From Leptospiraceae bacterium (GTDB lineage Bacteria; Spirochaetota; Leptospiria; Leptospirales; Leptospiraceae), in contig JACKPA010000006.1 in assembly GCA_024233865.1 (NCBI GenBank), positions 124,001 through 188,000 on the forward strand: DNA of 64,000 nt. The letters are read 5' to 3'. Made by a program: the position numbers and the translations under genes. Under the pieces are notes generated by a model. It was not told the origin of the DNA, made no database searches, and saw only the letters and a program-made list of their open reading frames with translations. Below are positions 27,299 to 35,111 of this stretch, piece by piece. The stretch's first letter is position 1. Every line of letters starts with the position of its first letter.

Positions 27299-27934
27299 TT
27301 ATTTTACAACAACCCCATACTCTTTCACTTGTGCAATTACTCTAGCAGCTGTAATAGAAAACAAAGGACTTATAGGTATTCCGGTCTTTTTTATAGCCTT
27401 TGCAGTTAAAACGTTACAGGTATTAAACAGGTGATAGGTTGGCTTGGTTTCATAAAAGTAGTTTGCTCCAGTTTTTCCTTTTTGGATAACAATTACGTTT
27501 TGATATTTATCCCTTTTAAAAGTGGATTGGATATAGCTTAAAAGACTTGAAAAACTCGCATGGGATACGGAAAGCTCAATCACGTCAACAGAGCCATAAA
27601 AGTCTTTTGGATTTCTGTGAGAAAATCCTTCTATTCGCATGGTAGTCCGAGTTGGTAAAAATAACGCTTTTAAACCGATAGATGTTCCAGGGTTTTCTAA
27701 AATAAACCAGTCTTTATCGCCCCAGGCTATCTGTATAAAATAAGAACCGGAAAAAAATTTATAATTCGGAAGATAAGCTTCCGGTAAATCTTTATGGTAC
27801 AAAGCGATTGCTGTGTGGAAACCATAGTTTACAATGTAAATTTTTTTGTTTGTTTCTTTTGGAGAAGCACTAAACGATTTTTCAACACTAGAGCAAGAAA
27901 TAAATGCGATTAATACACCAACAATAGGTAGCAT
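27299..27934 (-). CDS. DUF2459 family lipoprotein
   Basis: A 211-residue protein starting MLPIVGVLIAFISCSS, a lipoprotein signal with its lipobox Cys at residue 14. DUF2459 landmarks follow: VNYGFHTAIALY, IQIAWGDKDWFI and, near the C-terminus, HLFNTCNVLTAKAI. The conserved His and Cys residues could form a catalytic pair, as in NlpC-like hydrolases, but no reaction is known. It is the third gene of a tight minus-strand group after xerD and the Kunitz gene, starting five bases past the latter's stop. Confidence 0.82.
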   Translation of the reverse strand: MLPIVGVLIAFISCSSVEKSFSASPKETNKKIYIVNYGFHTAIALYHKDLPEAYLPNYKFFSGSYFIQIAWGDKDWFILENPGTSIGLKALFLPTRTTMRIEGFSHRNPKDFYGSVDVIELSVSHASFSSLLSYIQSTFKRDKYQNVIVIQKGKTGANYFYETKPTYHLFNTCNVLTAKAIKKTGIPISPLFSITAARVIAQVKEYGVVVK

Positions 27935-27939
27935 ATTAT

Positions 27940-28191
27940 TTATTTTTCACAGGCATTTTGACATTCTTTTAAATTTTCAAATGGCGCTATACCAGCACAA
28001 CCACCCCAGACAAACTGCATGCACTTTTTTTTACCTACATCATAGTAATATTTTATATAATAGGCTCTACATGGTCCGGAATTCGGCTGTAAATGGCAGT
28101 TGTTATTTACAGTCGAATTTTCCACTTTTGATCCACTGGCAAAAATTAAACCTGTTAAAATAATGGCTAAAATGAAAATCCAATATTTCAT
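27940..28191 (-). CDS. Secreted Kunitz/BPTI-type protease inhibitor
   Basis: An 83-residue protein with a signal peptide (WIFILAIILTGLIFASG) and one Kunitz domain (residues 32-81). All six cysteines are present at 32, 41, 57, 65, 77 and 81. The spacing 9-16-8-12-4 differs from bovine BPTI (9-16-8-13-4) by one residue. The core motifs GPCRAYYIKYYYD and CMQFVWGGC are canonical, and Arg42 sits at the P1 position, which predicts inhibition of trypsin-like proteases. The Asn that precedes the conserved Phe in animal domains is replaced, next to the one-residue deletion. It begins one base after the xerD stop. The fold is common in animals and rare in bacteria to my knowledge, so horizontal origin is plausible. 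Confidence 0.92.
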   Translation of the reverse strand: MKYWIFILAIILTGLIFASGSKVENSTVNNNCHLQPNSGPCRAYYIKYYYDVGKKKCMQFVWGGCAGIAPFENLKECQNACEK

Positions 28192-28192
28192 G

Positions 28193-29089
28193 TTAGCCCC
28201 TTGGATGATACCTCTTATGAATCTCTTTTAAAGTTTTGTTTGCCATGTGGGTATATATCTGAGTAGTTGAAATATCTATATGACCCAAAAGTTCTTGTAC
28301 AGATCTAAGATCAGCGTGGTTTTCTATTAAATGAGTTGCAAAGGAATGTCTTAGGGTATGAGGTGTTACCTTCTTTTTGATACTTGTTCTTTTTAAGTAA
28401 AGATTTAATAACCTCCAAACGGACTTTCGGTTGATATAAGACCCTTTTTTGGAAACAAAAAGATAATCACATGTTCGATTTTTGAGAATTTCCGGACGTG
28501 ATTTGATAAGATACTTATTTAAAATGAGTAAAGATTTCTCACCAAAAGGAACAAGACGTTGTTTTCCGCCTTTGCCTTCTACAACTATGGTCATTGTTTC
28601 CATTTCAACATCCATTAGTTTCAAACTACAGGCTTCTGAAATTCGAAGACCGGAAGAATAAAGAAGTTCAAAAATACATTTATCTCTCAATTCGTAAATA
28701 TTATCTTCATTAATTTTACCAAAAAGCTCATCAATTTCTTCAATTGTTAAATGCTCCGGTATAGACCTTGTTACCTCCGGTGTTTCAATTCTATCGGTTG
28801 GATCGCTTTCCAATTGATTTTCATCCTTTAAAAACCGATAAAACTGCCGAATGGCAACTACTTCTCTTGCAAGTGTTTTGGTAGAGACTTTCCTATTTTT
28901 TTCTGATAATAAAAACATTACAATATCATTTGCTTGAACTTCGAGCATATCAATATGCTCTTTTTCCAGATAGTTTTGAAACTTATTTAAATCATAACGA
29001 TAAGAATAAATGGAATTATCGCTCAATCCTTTCTCTACGGACAAGTATTCCGAAAAGTTTTGTATAAGTTTTGTTTGTGGAACTGACAA
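28193..29089 (-). CDS. xerD: Site-specific tyrosine recombinase XerD
   Basis: A 298-residue tyrosine recombinase with the usual SAM-like N-terminal domain (IQNFSEYLSVEKGLSDNSIY). The catalytic set is visible: Arg in LYSSGLRISEACSL, Lys in VEGKGGKQRLVPF, His244 and Arg247 in HTLRHSFATHL, His270 in LLGHIDISTTQIY, and the nucleophile Tyr279. The length and motifs match XerC/XerD, which resolve chromosome dimers at dif. It could also be a different Xer-type integrase, but nothing nearby suggests an integron or phage. It heads a three-gene minus-strand group with the Kunitz and DUF2459 genes. Confidence 0.9.
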   Translation of the reverse strand: MSVPQTKLIQNFSEYLSVEKGLSDNSIYSYRYDLNKFQNYLEKEHIDMLEVQANDIVMFLLSEKNRKVSTKTLAREVVAIRQFYRFLKDENQLESDPTDRIETPEVTRSIPEHLTIEEIDELFGKINEDNIYELRDKCIFELLYSSGLRISEACSLKLMDVEMETMTIVVEGKGGKQRLVPFGEKSLLILNKYLIKSRPEILKNRTCDYLFVSKKGSYINRKSVWRLLNLYLKRTSIKKKVTPHTLRHSFATHLIENHADLRSVQELLGHIDISTTQIYTHMANKTLKEIHKRYHPRG

Positions 29090-29269
29090 TTTTTTAAACT
29101 CACTTTCTATATTTTTTTATTTGAATAAAAAACGCTTTTGTTTTCTACCCTTTTTTTTAGAGTTCTTATAATATAATCTATAAAAAATAGATTTTTGTAG
29201 TAAACAATTTTAAGTAATATTATATTATTTTTTATTAGATTTTTTACACTAACTATTTTAGAATTTTTG

Positions 29270-29851
29270 ATGAAGAGTAAACTAATTTTTAATATAATTT
29301 TTCTTTTGGCATTTTGTTCAAAAGATAACAAAATTTGTGAAGAAGCTTATAAAGATGAATTGGCTGGTAATAAATCAAAAGCACTTTATTTATATTCTAC
29401 TGTTCTAAAAGGAAATCCAAAACATGGATTTGCCAATCGAAGAACGGGATTTTTGTTGTCAGAATCTAGCGATTCGATATATGTAGCCATATATCACTTG
29501 GAAATGGCAAAAAAAGAAAATCCTGATGATCTGGAAGTTGCAACTAAATTAATTGACGATTATGTATTGGCTGGGCAATTAGAAAAAATGAGGAAAATGC
29601 TAAACCTAGAAGGTGAGAAATTTCCTCCAGAGACTTTGCGATTTTTAGAAAATTTGTATCTTTGTATTACTGATAGAAAAATATCAAATGATAGCACAGT
29701 GATTAAATCCATACTCTCTTATAACAATCCAAATACTGAAAATATCATTTATCGTTCTAAAGCAAAATGCTTAAAACGAGTAGGATTGGATAAAGAAGCA
29801 GACAATTTGCAAGAAAAATATACTAATTATAAGGTAAAAAACAAACTATGA
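29270..29851 (+). CDS. TPR-containing lipoprotein
   Basis: About 193 residues from ATG 29270 (MKSKLIFNIIFLLAFCSKD). The lipobox ends LAFC, which fits the loose spirochete lipobox. TPR-like helices follow (AYKDELAGNKSKALYLYST, IYHLEMAKKENPDDLEVATK). The last four bases overlap the start of trxB, so the two are co-transcribed. The pairing has no obvious functional logic. Confidence 0.75.
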   Translation: MKSKLIFNIIFLLAFCSKDNKICEEAYKDELAGNKSKALYLYSTVLKGNPKHGFANRRTGFLLSESSDSIYVAIYHLEMAKKENPDDLEVATKLIDDYVLAGQLEKMRKMLNLEGEKFPPETLRFLENLYLCITDRKISNDSTVIKSILSYNNPNTENIIYRSKAKCLKRVGLDKEADNLQEKYTNYKVKNKL

Positions 29852-30798
29852 ATAAACACAAATTGGTAATTATAGGCTCAGGTCCATCCGGTCATACGGC
29901 AGCCATTTATGCAGCCAGGGCTAACTTAAATCCCATAATGTTTGAAGGATTTATGGCTGGTGGAATTGCAGCCGGAGGACAATTAACAACAACTACCGAG
30001 GTTGAAAACTACCCTGGTTTTCCCAAAGGAATTGATGGAACGGAGTTGACTCAACTTTTTCGTGAACAATCGACCAGGTTTGGTACGCAAATTCTAACCG
30101 AAACCGTTAATAAAGTCGATTTTAAATCATATCCCTTTAAAATTTTTGCTGATAGCGCGGAATGCGAAGCAGAATCTGTTATCATTGCAACCGGTGCTAC
30201 TGCCAAAAGAATGCACGTAAAAGGAGAGGATACTTATTGGCAAAGAGGAATTTCTGCTTGTGCAACCTGTGACGGAGCATTGCCAATTTTCAGAAACCAG
30301 GAATTAGCCGTTATTGGTGGAGGTGATTCAGCCGTTGAAGAAGCGACTCATCTTACAAAATTTGCTTCCAAAGTATATTTAATTCACCGGCGAGACAAAC
30401 TTCGAGCATCTCAAATTATGCAAAAAAGGGCTCTTGAACATCCCAAAATTGAAATGATTTGGAATAGCGTTTTGGAAGAAACAAAAGGAGACGGAAAAGG
30501 TCTTACTTGCCTAGTTTTAAAAGACGTTGTAAAAAACACATCATCTGAATTGAAGGTAAAAGGCTTGTTTTATGCCATTGGTCATACTCCGAATACAGAC
30601 GTATTCAAAGAATTTTTGGATTTGGATGATGCTGGATATATAAAAACTATCCCAGGTACAACCAAAACAAATATTGAAGGCGTTTTTGCATCGGGAGATG
30701 TCCAAGACAGACACTACCGACAAGCGGTTACGGCTGCCGGTTCAGGGTGTATGGCTGCTTTGGACGCAGAAAGATGGTTAGCAACAAAAGAACAATAA
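29848..30798 (+). CDS. trxB: Thioredoxin reductase
   Basis: A 316-residue FAD- and NADPH-dependent reductase that keeps thioredoxin reduced. It shows the FAD-binding GSGPSGHTAAIYAARANL, the redox-active CATCDGA (Cys138 and Cys141), the NADPH motif IGGGDSAVEEATHLT, HRRDKLRASQIM, and the second FAD motif ASGDVQDRHYRQAVTAAGSG. It has the full normal length. It starts inside the stop of the upstream lipoprotein gene. Confidence 0.96.
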   Translation: MNKHKLVIIGSGPSGHTAAIYAARANLNPIMFEGFMAGGIAAGGQLTTTTEVENYPGFPKGIDGTELTQLFREQSTRFGTQILTETVNKVDFKSYPFKIFADSAECEAESVIIATGATAKRMHVKGEDTYWQRGISACATCDGALPIFRNQELAVIGGGDSAVEEATHLTKFASKVYLIHRRDKLRASQIMQKRALEHPKIEMIWNSVLEETKGDGKGLTCLVLKDVVKNTSSELKVKGLFYAIGHTPNTDVFKEFLDLDDAGYIKTIPGTTKTNIEGVFASGDVQDRHYRQAVTAAGSGCMAALDAERWLATKEQ

Positions 30799-30806
30799 AA
30801 AAAATA

Positions 30807-30837
30807 CTTTCGTTGTCTGATGTAGCCAACGTGAAAG
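30807..30837 (+). terminator. Hairpin after trxB
   Basis: CTTTCGTTG (30807-30815) pairs with CAAC plus GAAAG (30827-30837), leaving a two-base bulge. It is nine bases past the trxB stop and is followed by CTTTTTC after a short gap. It is a plausible but imperfect terminator. Confidence 0.45.
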
Positions 30838-30859
30838 AAGCTTTTTCAAATCCATGCCA

Positions 30860-30898
30860 TAGATGACTGTAAAGACTTACAAACATAGCAGTCATCTA
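30860..30898. repeat. 10-bp perfect inverted repeat
   Basis: TAGATGACTG (30860-30869) and CAGTCATCTA (30889-30898) are exact reverse complements with a 19-base loop. They lie between trxB and a decayed gene remnant. This could be an operator, a weak hairpin, or a mark left by a lost mobile element. Confidence 0.45.
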
Positions 30899-30909
30899 AT
30901 GTAGGAGAT

Positions 30910-31056
30910 GTTAGTAAAGAATACGAAACTCTATTGGAAGAAGTTCACAAAGAGTTGGTGATAAATTTGAGTGAATGGAACGAAGAAGATCTTAAAATGA
31001 ATTTTGTAAGTAAACAAGCCAAACTCAACGACCCTTCGAGAACAAACAAAATATAG
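30910..31056 (+). pseudogene. Decayed fragment of the PD-(D/E)XK-like family
   Basis: A 48-codon stretch with no start codon reads VSKEYETLLEEVHKEL and then SEWNEEDLKMNFVSKQA before a stop. The WNEEDLKMNF segment matches WNEEELKIKFI of the copy at 33450-34114 and FNEEELKVRFI of the copy at 26495. Upstream the frame is closed by TAG, and downstream the similarity is lost. I read it as the remnant of a third copy. Confidence 0.6.
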
Positions 31057-31073
31057 AATCCTTCGCAAGGGGA

Positions 31074-31766
31074 TCAATTCAAACGATCCACTACAAAATC
31101 CCGATCCACAACTTCCCACTCATTCAAAGCATATAGCTTAGTAAAAGCTCCATTGTGAATCTGATTTTCAATGTTCTTGTAAGTGTCCAATTTTAAAGTA
31201 ACACCGTAATTCCCCTCTCCACCTGTTAAAACGATAAATTCTATCTCATTAGTCTCAAGTATATCTACAAAAAATATCTCCGGAATTATTTCTTCTTTCG
31301 AATCAACAAAGTCTCTAAAAATGAAAAGTTTCAAAATTTCAATAATTTTATCATCCAAATTACTCTCAAAAATGTTAACCTTCTCAGTGAGTTGATTCAA
31401 ATTAAAAACTATTCGGAATTTGTATTCAGTAGTAAAACCATCCATATTTACAGTTTCCTGCATAATACTGATAGACTCACTTAAACTTTGTTTGGATTTT
31501 TCCAAATAATCCTTGTTATCAGAAGACAAAAGGCTTATTATAAATCGACTGTCCATATCATGGTATATAAAATCTTCAAATACTAAGCCTTTATTACCAC
31601 AATGGCTACAATCAAAATGATTGATTTTATGATTAAAAAACTCAATTCTAAGCTCAGGGTCAACCGTTACATTAATAGAATCCCAATACATAAACTCACT
31701 TTGTTCACCACATTTTGAGCAAACAACTTCAACCAAACGTTTTGAACTCAAACTATCATTCTCCAC
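31074..31766 (-). CDS. CpXC-domain protein
   Basis: A 230-residue soluble protein. The N-terminal 85 residues carry two Cys pairs (EVVCSKCGEQSEF and FDCSHCGNKGLVFE) in the layout of the CpXC domain, a zinc-ribbon-like module of unknown role. FIYHDMDSRFIISLL follows, as is usual for the family. The rest is helical and acidic, with no recognised motif. It appears to be a single-gene unit. Confidence 0.8.
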   Translation of the reverse strand: MENDSLSSKRLVEVVCSKCGEQSEFMYWDSINVTVDPELRIEFFNHKINHFDCSHCGNKGLVFEDFIYHDMDSRFIISLLSSDNKDYLEKSKQSLSESISIMQETVNMDGFTTEYKFRIVFNLNQLTEKVNIFESNLDDKIIEILKLFIFRDFVDSKEEIIPEIFFVDILETNEIEFIVLTGGEGNYGVTLKLDTYKNIENQIHNGAFTKLYALNEWEVVDRDFVVDRLN

Positions 31767-31849
31767 TAATATAAGTATAATTTTTGTTATTTATATACAA
31801 TTAAACCTTTTTGATTTAAAAAGTTTCTTTCAACCATACTTGGTCTAAT

Positions 31850-32284
31850 TTATATTATTTGAAAAACTCTAAATTTAAGTTTTTCCCATGAATTTGCTTC
31901 CAGATTAATTTCTTCTACTTCTGCAAAAAGTTGTATATTTTGATCCATCATTGCCGAAGGCAACTCGTTTTTATTACGTGAAATATACCCTAATTTCACT
32001 TTATTCTGCGTAAAAATTTCTATGGCTTTTTGATCATAAGGATTGGAAGACTGCCTCTCTAAAACTAAAGGTTCCGCTATTTGCAAAGAAGACAAAACAC
32101 TTTCACCCTGATAGTAATAAAAACCGGCAACATAGTCAGAAAATAAGTAAACTTTCCGTTTTTGGGTGGAAATGGCATCCAAAATATCATCCGGCAATAG
32201 CCATAAACTCAATAATCCTAATATAGAAAAATTTTTTAAAAATTCAAACCTTGTAAAACGTTTGGTATCAAATATCGAGTTCAT
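31850..32284 (-). CDS. HIRAN-domain protein with N-terminal export or membrane signal
   Basis: A 144-residue protein. Residues of about 45-140 form a HIRAN domain (VAGFYYYQGESVLSSLQIAE, then LVLERQSSNPYDQKAIEIF and KLGYISRNKNELPSAMMDQN). The first 35 residues contain TRFEFLKNFSILGLLSLWLL, which resembles a twin-arginine signal with the second Arg replaced by Phe. HIRAN domains bind DNA 3' ends in helicases; a stand-alone, membrane-targeted version must do something else. The gene is upstream of the phosphatase-fold gene on the same strand, with a gap of about 100 bp. Confidence 0.78.
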   Translation of the reverse strand: MNSIFDTKRFTRFEFLKNFSILGLLSLWLLPDDILDAISTQKRKVYLFSDYVAGFYYYQGESVLSSLQIAEPLVLERQSSNPYDQKAIEIFTQNKVKLGYISRNKNELPSAMMDQNIQLFAEVEEINLEANSWEKLKFRVFQII

Positions 32285-32382
32285 TTTTGCTCTCCTTATT
32301 TTTTAGTGTATCACTTATAGCGGACAAAATAGAGGTTTCTATTAAAAATAATTTATATCTGATAAATAAAAATTTTTAAACA

Positions 32383-33330
32383 TCACTTGCTTACAAACTC
32401 CTCTTCATTTAGTTCGATTTGTATACCAAATAAGGAATAAATAGTTGGAGTTATATCCGATATGGAATAAACTTTTTCTTTGAACTCATTGGAATACTTT
32501 CCGTATAAAAAAGTAGGAACTTTATTGTGCGTATGCTTTCCGTGAGAGAGGTCTTCCATATTCCCATGATCTGATGTTATAATGATTTGGTCTTGAGACT
32601 CGTCTGTATAGTCCAAAATGCCTTGCATAAACGATTCTATATTATAAATCACTAATTTCGCTGCTTCCCAATCCATATCATGACCAACTTTATCCGTTAT
32701 AAAATATTCAAAAAGTGCTATATCGTATTCTTTCGACATTTCTACGGTAGCTTTTCCGACTTCAAACGGGTCTCGAATTTTTAAAAGATCATCATTTTTA
32801 TCCAAAAATTTGGAAGCATACCCTTGAAAAACGTGATGTGTAATATCCATACACAAACCTCTATATTCCCTAAGATCATCTAGTGTTTTTAAAGGGATTT
32901 CCGATGCCAACTGAATCAGTGTAGAAGCTGTTATATACTTTGATTTTGCAATATGTTCTAAATACATAGGTGAATAGGAATTCAAAAAACAAGATCGAAA
33001 ACCATTTTCCTTTAGAACTTTCATAATAGAATACTTTTGAATTATTTTTTTTAAAGTAAATGTCGGGTAACCGGTGATATGTCTACCCATAATCTTGGAT
33101 GCGTTAATTCCTGTCCATATACTCGTCTGCCCCGTAGCACTTTGAGGATACCCGGACACACCCAAATGAGCATCTGTTTTATGATAAATGGCATTGAAAA
33201 ACAGGCTGTCTTTTGGAATTGATTTATCAGCCAAAGGTAAAAAAAAGCCTTTGGCATATTTTGCAAAAGGATTCACATCCGAATTGTTTTCTCCAAACCC
33301 GACTCCATCAATAAATATAAATAATATCAT
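32383..33330 (-). CDS. Alkaline-phosphatase-superfamily metalloenzyme
   Basis: A 315-residue enzyme of the phosphatase/phosphopentomutase/iPGM superfamily. It has the first metal Asp in LFIFIDGVGFGENN, the nucleophile region SGYPQSATGQTSIWTG, and the C-terminal metal ligands ITSDHGNMEDLSHGKHTHNK with TDKVGHDMDW. All metal-site motifs are present, so it should be active. The length is shorter than true iPGM, and the substrate is not known. Confidence 0.85.
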   Translation of the reverse strand: MILFIFIDGVGFGENNSDVNPFAKYAKGFFLPLADKSIPKDSLFFNAIYHKTDAHLGVSGYPQSATGQTSIWTGINASKIMGRHITGYPTFTLKKIIQKYSIMKVLKENGFRSCFLNSYSPMYLEHIAKSKYITASTLIQLASEIPLKTLDDLREYRGLCMDITHHVFQGYASKFLDKNDDLLKIRDPFEVGKATVEMSKEYDIALFEYFITDKVGHDMDWEAAKLVIYNIESFMQGILDYTDESQDQIIITSDHGNMEDLSHGKHTHNKVPTFLYGKYSNEFKEKVYSISDITPTIYSLFGIQIELNEEEFVSK

Positions 33331-33449
33331 ATAAACGGTTTAAAGGGTTTTTATGATATTGAAAACATCTTTTTTGTATCTGAAATAAATTTCTTATACT
33401 TGGTTTTGTAATTTTCATACGTACCGGTTTTTGCTATGGAAAGAGCTAC

Positions 33450-34114
33450 TCACCCCGGGGTTACATTTGCCCAAATCTCTTTAATTTGAACCTTGCTTAT
33501 TTTAAGCGTTTTAAAAATACGTACTAAATCTTCTTCTTGTGTTGCATCATAAGCAAGGCTAATACAGTATTTTTTTGTGCATCTAAAACCATAAAAAACC
33601 AGTTTCGACCAATAATGTAAGCTCCTAAAATCGTTTTGTTTGCCATTTGAGGAGTCTCTAAATTAAGATGATAAGCCAATAGCATAGAAGCAAGGCACTG
33701 TCCAGCAGGATCAGGACTATCGTTGTCAAGTTCTTTTTTGTATTCGTGTAAAAAGAAAAAGGGAGCATACACTTCTTGTTTTCCAGACGCTATCATCAAA
33801 TTGGGTTCACCGCTCAACTCTTCTCCGTCTACGACTCCGCCAATATATCGGTTTGCAAAGGCAGAAATTTGGTCAGTATCAAAATCCACTAAACTAATCA
33901 TATTTCCAATAAATTTTATCTTTAATTCTTCTTCGTTCCAATAGTCTACGTATTTGATTAGTTTATCAAGCAAACGCTTCAAAGTCTTAGATTCATAGTC
34001 ATCAATTTCCATTTCTGATTGTAGCCATTGAGAAAGCTCAGTGTGATTGTAGATTCTTTGTAATCCAAACCTTTTTTGTAATTTTTCCCTTGTCCAATAC
34101 TTAAATGTACTCAT
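33450..34114 (-). pseudogene. PD-(D/E)XK nuclease-like protein, copy with C-terminal frameshift
   Basis: Translation starts at ATG 34114 (MSTFKYWTREKLQKRFGLQR) and contains YWNEEELKIKFIGNMI, FFFLHEYKKELDND and GAYIIGRNWFFMVLD. It then meets an A7 tract (T7 on the plus strand, 33570-33576) and stops at 33524. With one more A the frame continues as KKYCISLAYDATQEEDLV and then RIFKTLKISKVQIKEIW to a stop at 33450, matching the layout of the intact copy at 26495. The Asp of the intact copy's SGTADF is Asn here (SGEPNL). Beyond the stop the same frame stays open for about 33 codons. Confidence 0.7.
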
Positions 34115-34134
34115 TTTAATTCATTTTTAAAATT

Positions 34135-34932
34135 TTATGCTTGTTTTACAACTTCTTTTTTTCCATTCTTAATCGGCTTATACATTAAAGATAGAAATTT
34201 CCTATATAACCATCCGGGGGACAACCTTAAGGGATAAACCATAATTTCATTTATAAACCCAGGAACAATAAGAGTTTCGCCATTTTTAAAACTGTTGTAT
34301 GCTTCTTTTGCGACCATTTCCGTCGTCATGGCAAAATTAAAAATATCTTTTACTTTCAAAAAATTGCTTTCGGAATCCATAGGACCATAACACAGAACAC
34401 TTACTTGGATTCCAAAGTCTTTTAATTCCTCTGCCATGCTTTCCGAAAAAGAATGAACAAACGATTTACAAGCTCCATAGATAGCTTCTCCTGGAGAAGG
34501 TAAAAAAGATTTCAAAGGTGTTATATTAAAAATTTTCCCTCTTTTTTTATAAATCATATCTTGCATGATTAAATTGGATAAATTCAGCATAGAATTCAGA
34601 TTTACGTTCAAAATTTCCAATTTCTTTTCACGCTCTAAGTAATAAAAGTTCCCTTCAATAGTAAGCTCGGCGTTATTGATTAATATATCCACTTCAACGG
34701 AATTTATCTGTATGGATTGGTAAATTTTTTTTACGCTATCCGGATTACTTAAATCTATAGGAAATACTTTTGTCCTTATAGCGTACTTATCCTCAATTTC
34801 CGATGCCATTTTTCGCAATTTAGCTTCATCATTTGATACCAAAAATAAATTGTAGCCATCTTTTGCCAATAATTTAGATAATTCATAGCCTAGGCTGCTT
34901 GTCCCTTCCGTTAATAAAGCTGTATTTTCCAT
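34135..34932 (-). CDS. Short-chain dehydrogenase/reductase with altered active site
   Basis: A 265-residue SDR-family protein. The nucleotide-binding loop reads TEGTSSLGYELSKLLA, the structural motif is ILINNAE, and the catalytic YxxxK is YGACKSFVHS. The residue 13 before the Tyr, normally the catalytic Ser, is Pro in NITPLKSFLPSPGEAIY, with Thr one further back. The enzyme may therefore be weak, inactive, or use the Thr. A hydrophobic C-terminal segment (MVYPLRLSPGWLYRKFLSLM) suggests membrane association, as in fatty-acyl or sterol SDRs. It lies 20 bases upstream of the frameshifted nuclease-like gene, on the same strand. Confidence 0.85.
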   Translation of the reverse strand: MENTALLTEGTSSLGYELSKLLAKDGYNLFLVSNDEAKLRKMASEIEDKYAIRTKVFPIDLSNPDSVKKIYQSIQINSVEVDILINNAELTIEGNFYYLEREKKLEILNVNLNSMLNLSNLIMQDMIYKKRGKIFNITPLKSFLPSPGEAIYGACKSFVHSFSESMAEELKDFGIQVSVLCYGPMDSESNFLKVKDIFNFAMTTEMVAKEAYNSFKNGETLIVPGFINEIMVYPLRLSPGWLYRKFLSLMYKPIKNGKKEVVKQA

Positions 34933-35111
34933 ACACTAAAAAGTTTTTCGTCTTTTCCTCTTAAAATATTTTTACCAAAGTAATGGTTGTTATAAAAATA
35001 GTTAAAACTACCTTCTGAAAAATACATGAGTATAAATTATTAGCAGTTAAATGTTAAGATTTGATTACAAAAAAATTAAAATATGTAATAAAATTTGATT
35101 TGTTCTTCCGG

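Noticed and set aside
28193..29089. xerD as an integron or phage integrase
   Set aside because: Its motifs and length fit XerC/D, and there are no attC-like repeats or phage genes around it.
29107..29331. Antisense AT-rich frame upstream of the TPR lipoprotein gene
   Set aside because: It is a low-complexity Lys/Ile/Asn product overlapping the promoter region and start of a better-supported gene.
30860..30898. Inverted repeat as part of a CRISPR array
   Set aside because: Only one copy is present, with no regularly spaced repeats and no cas genes in the window.
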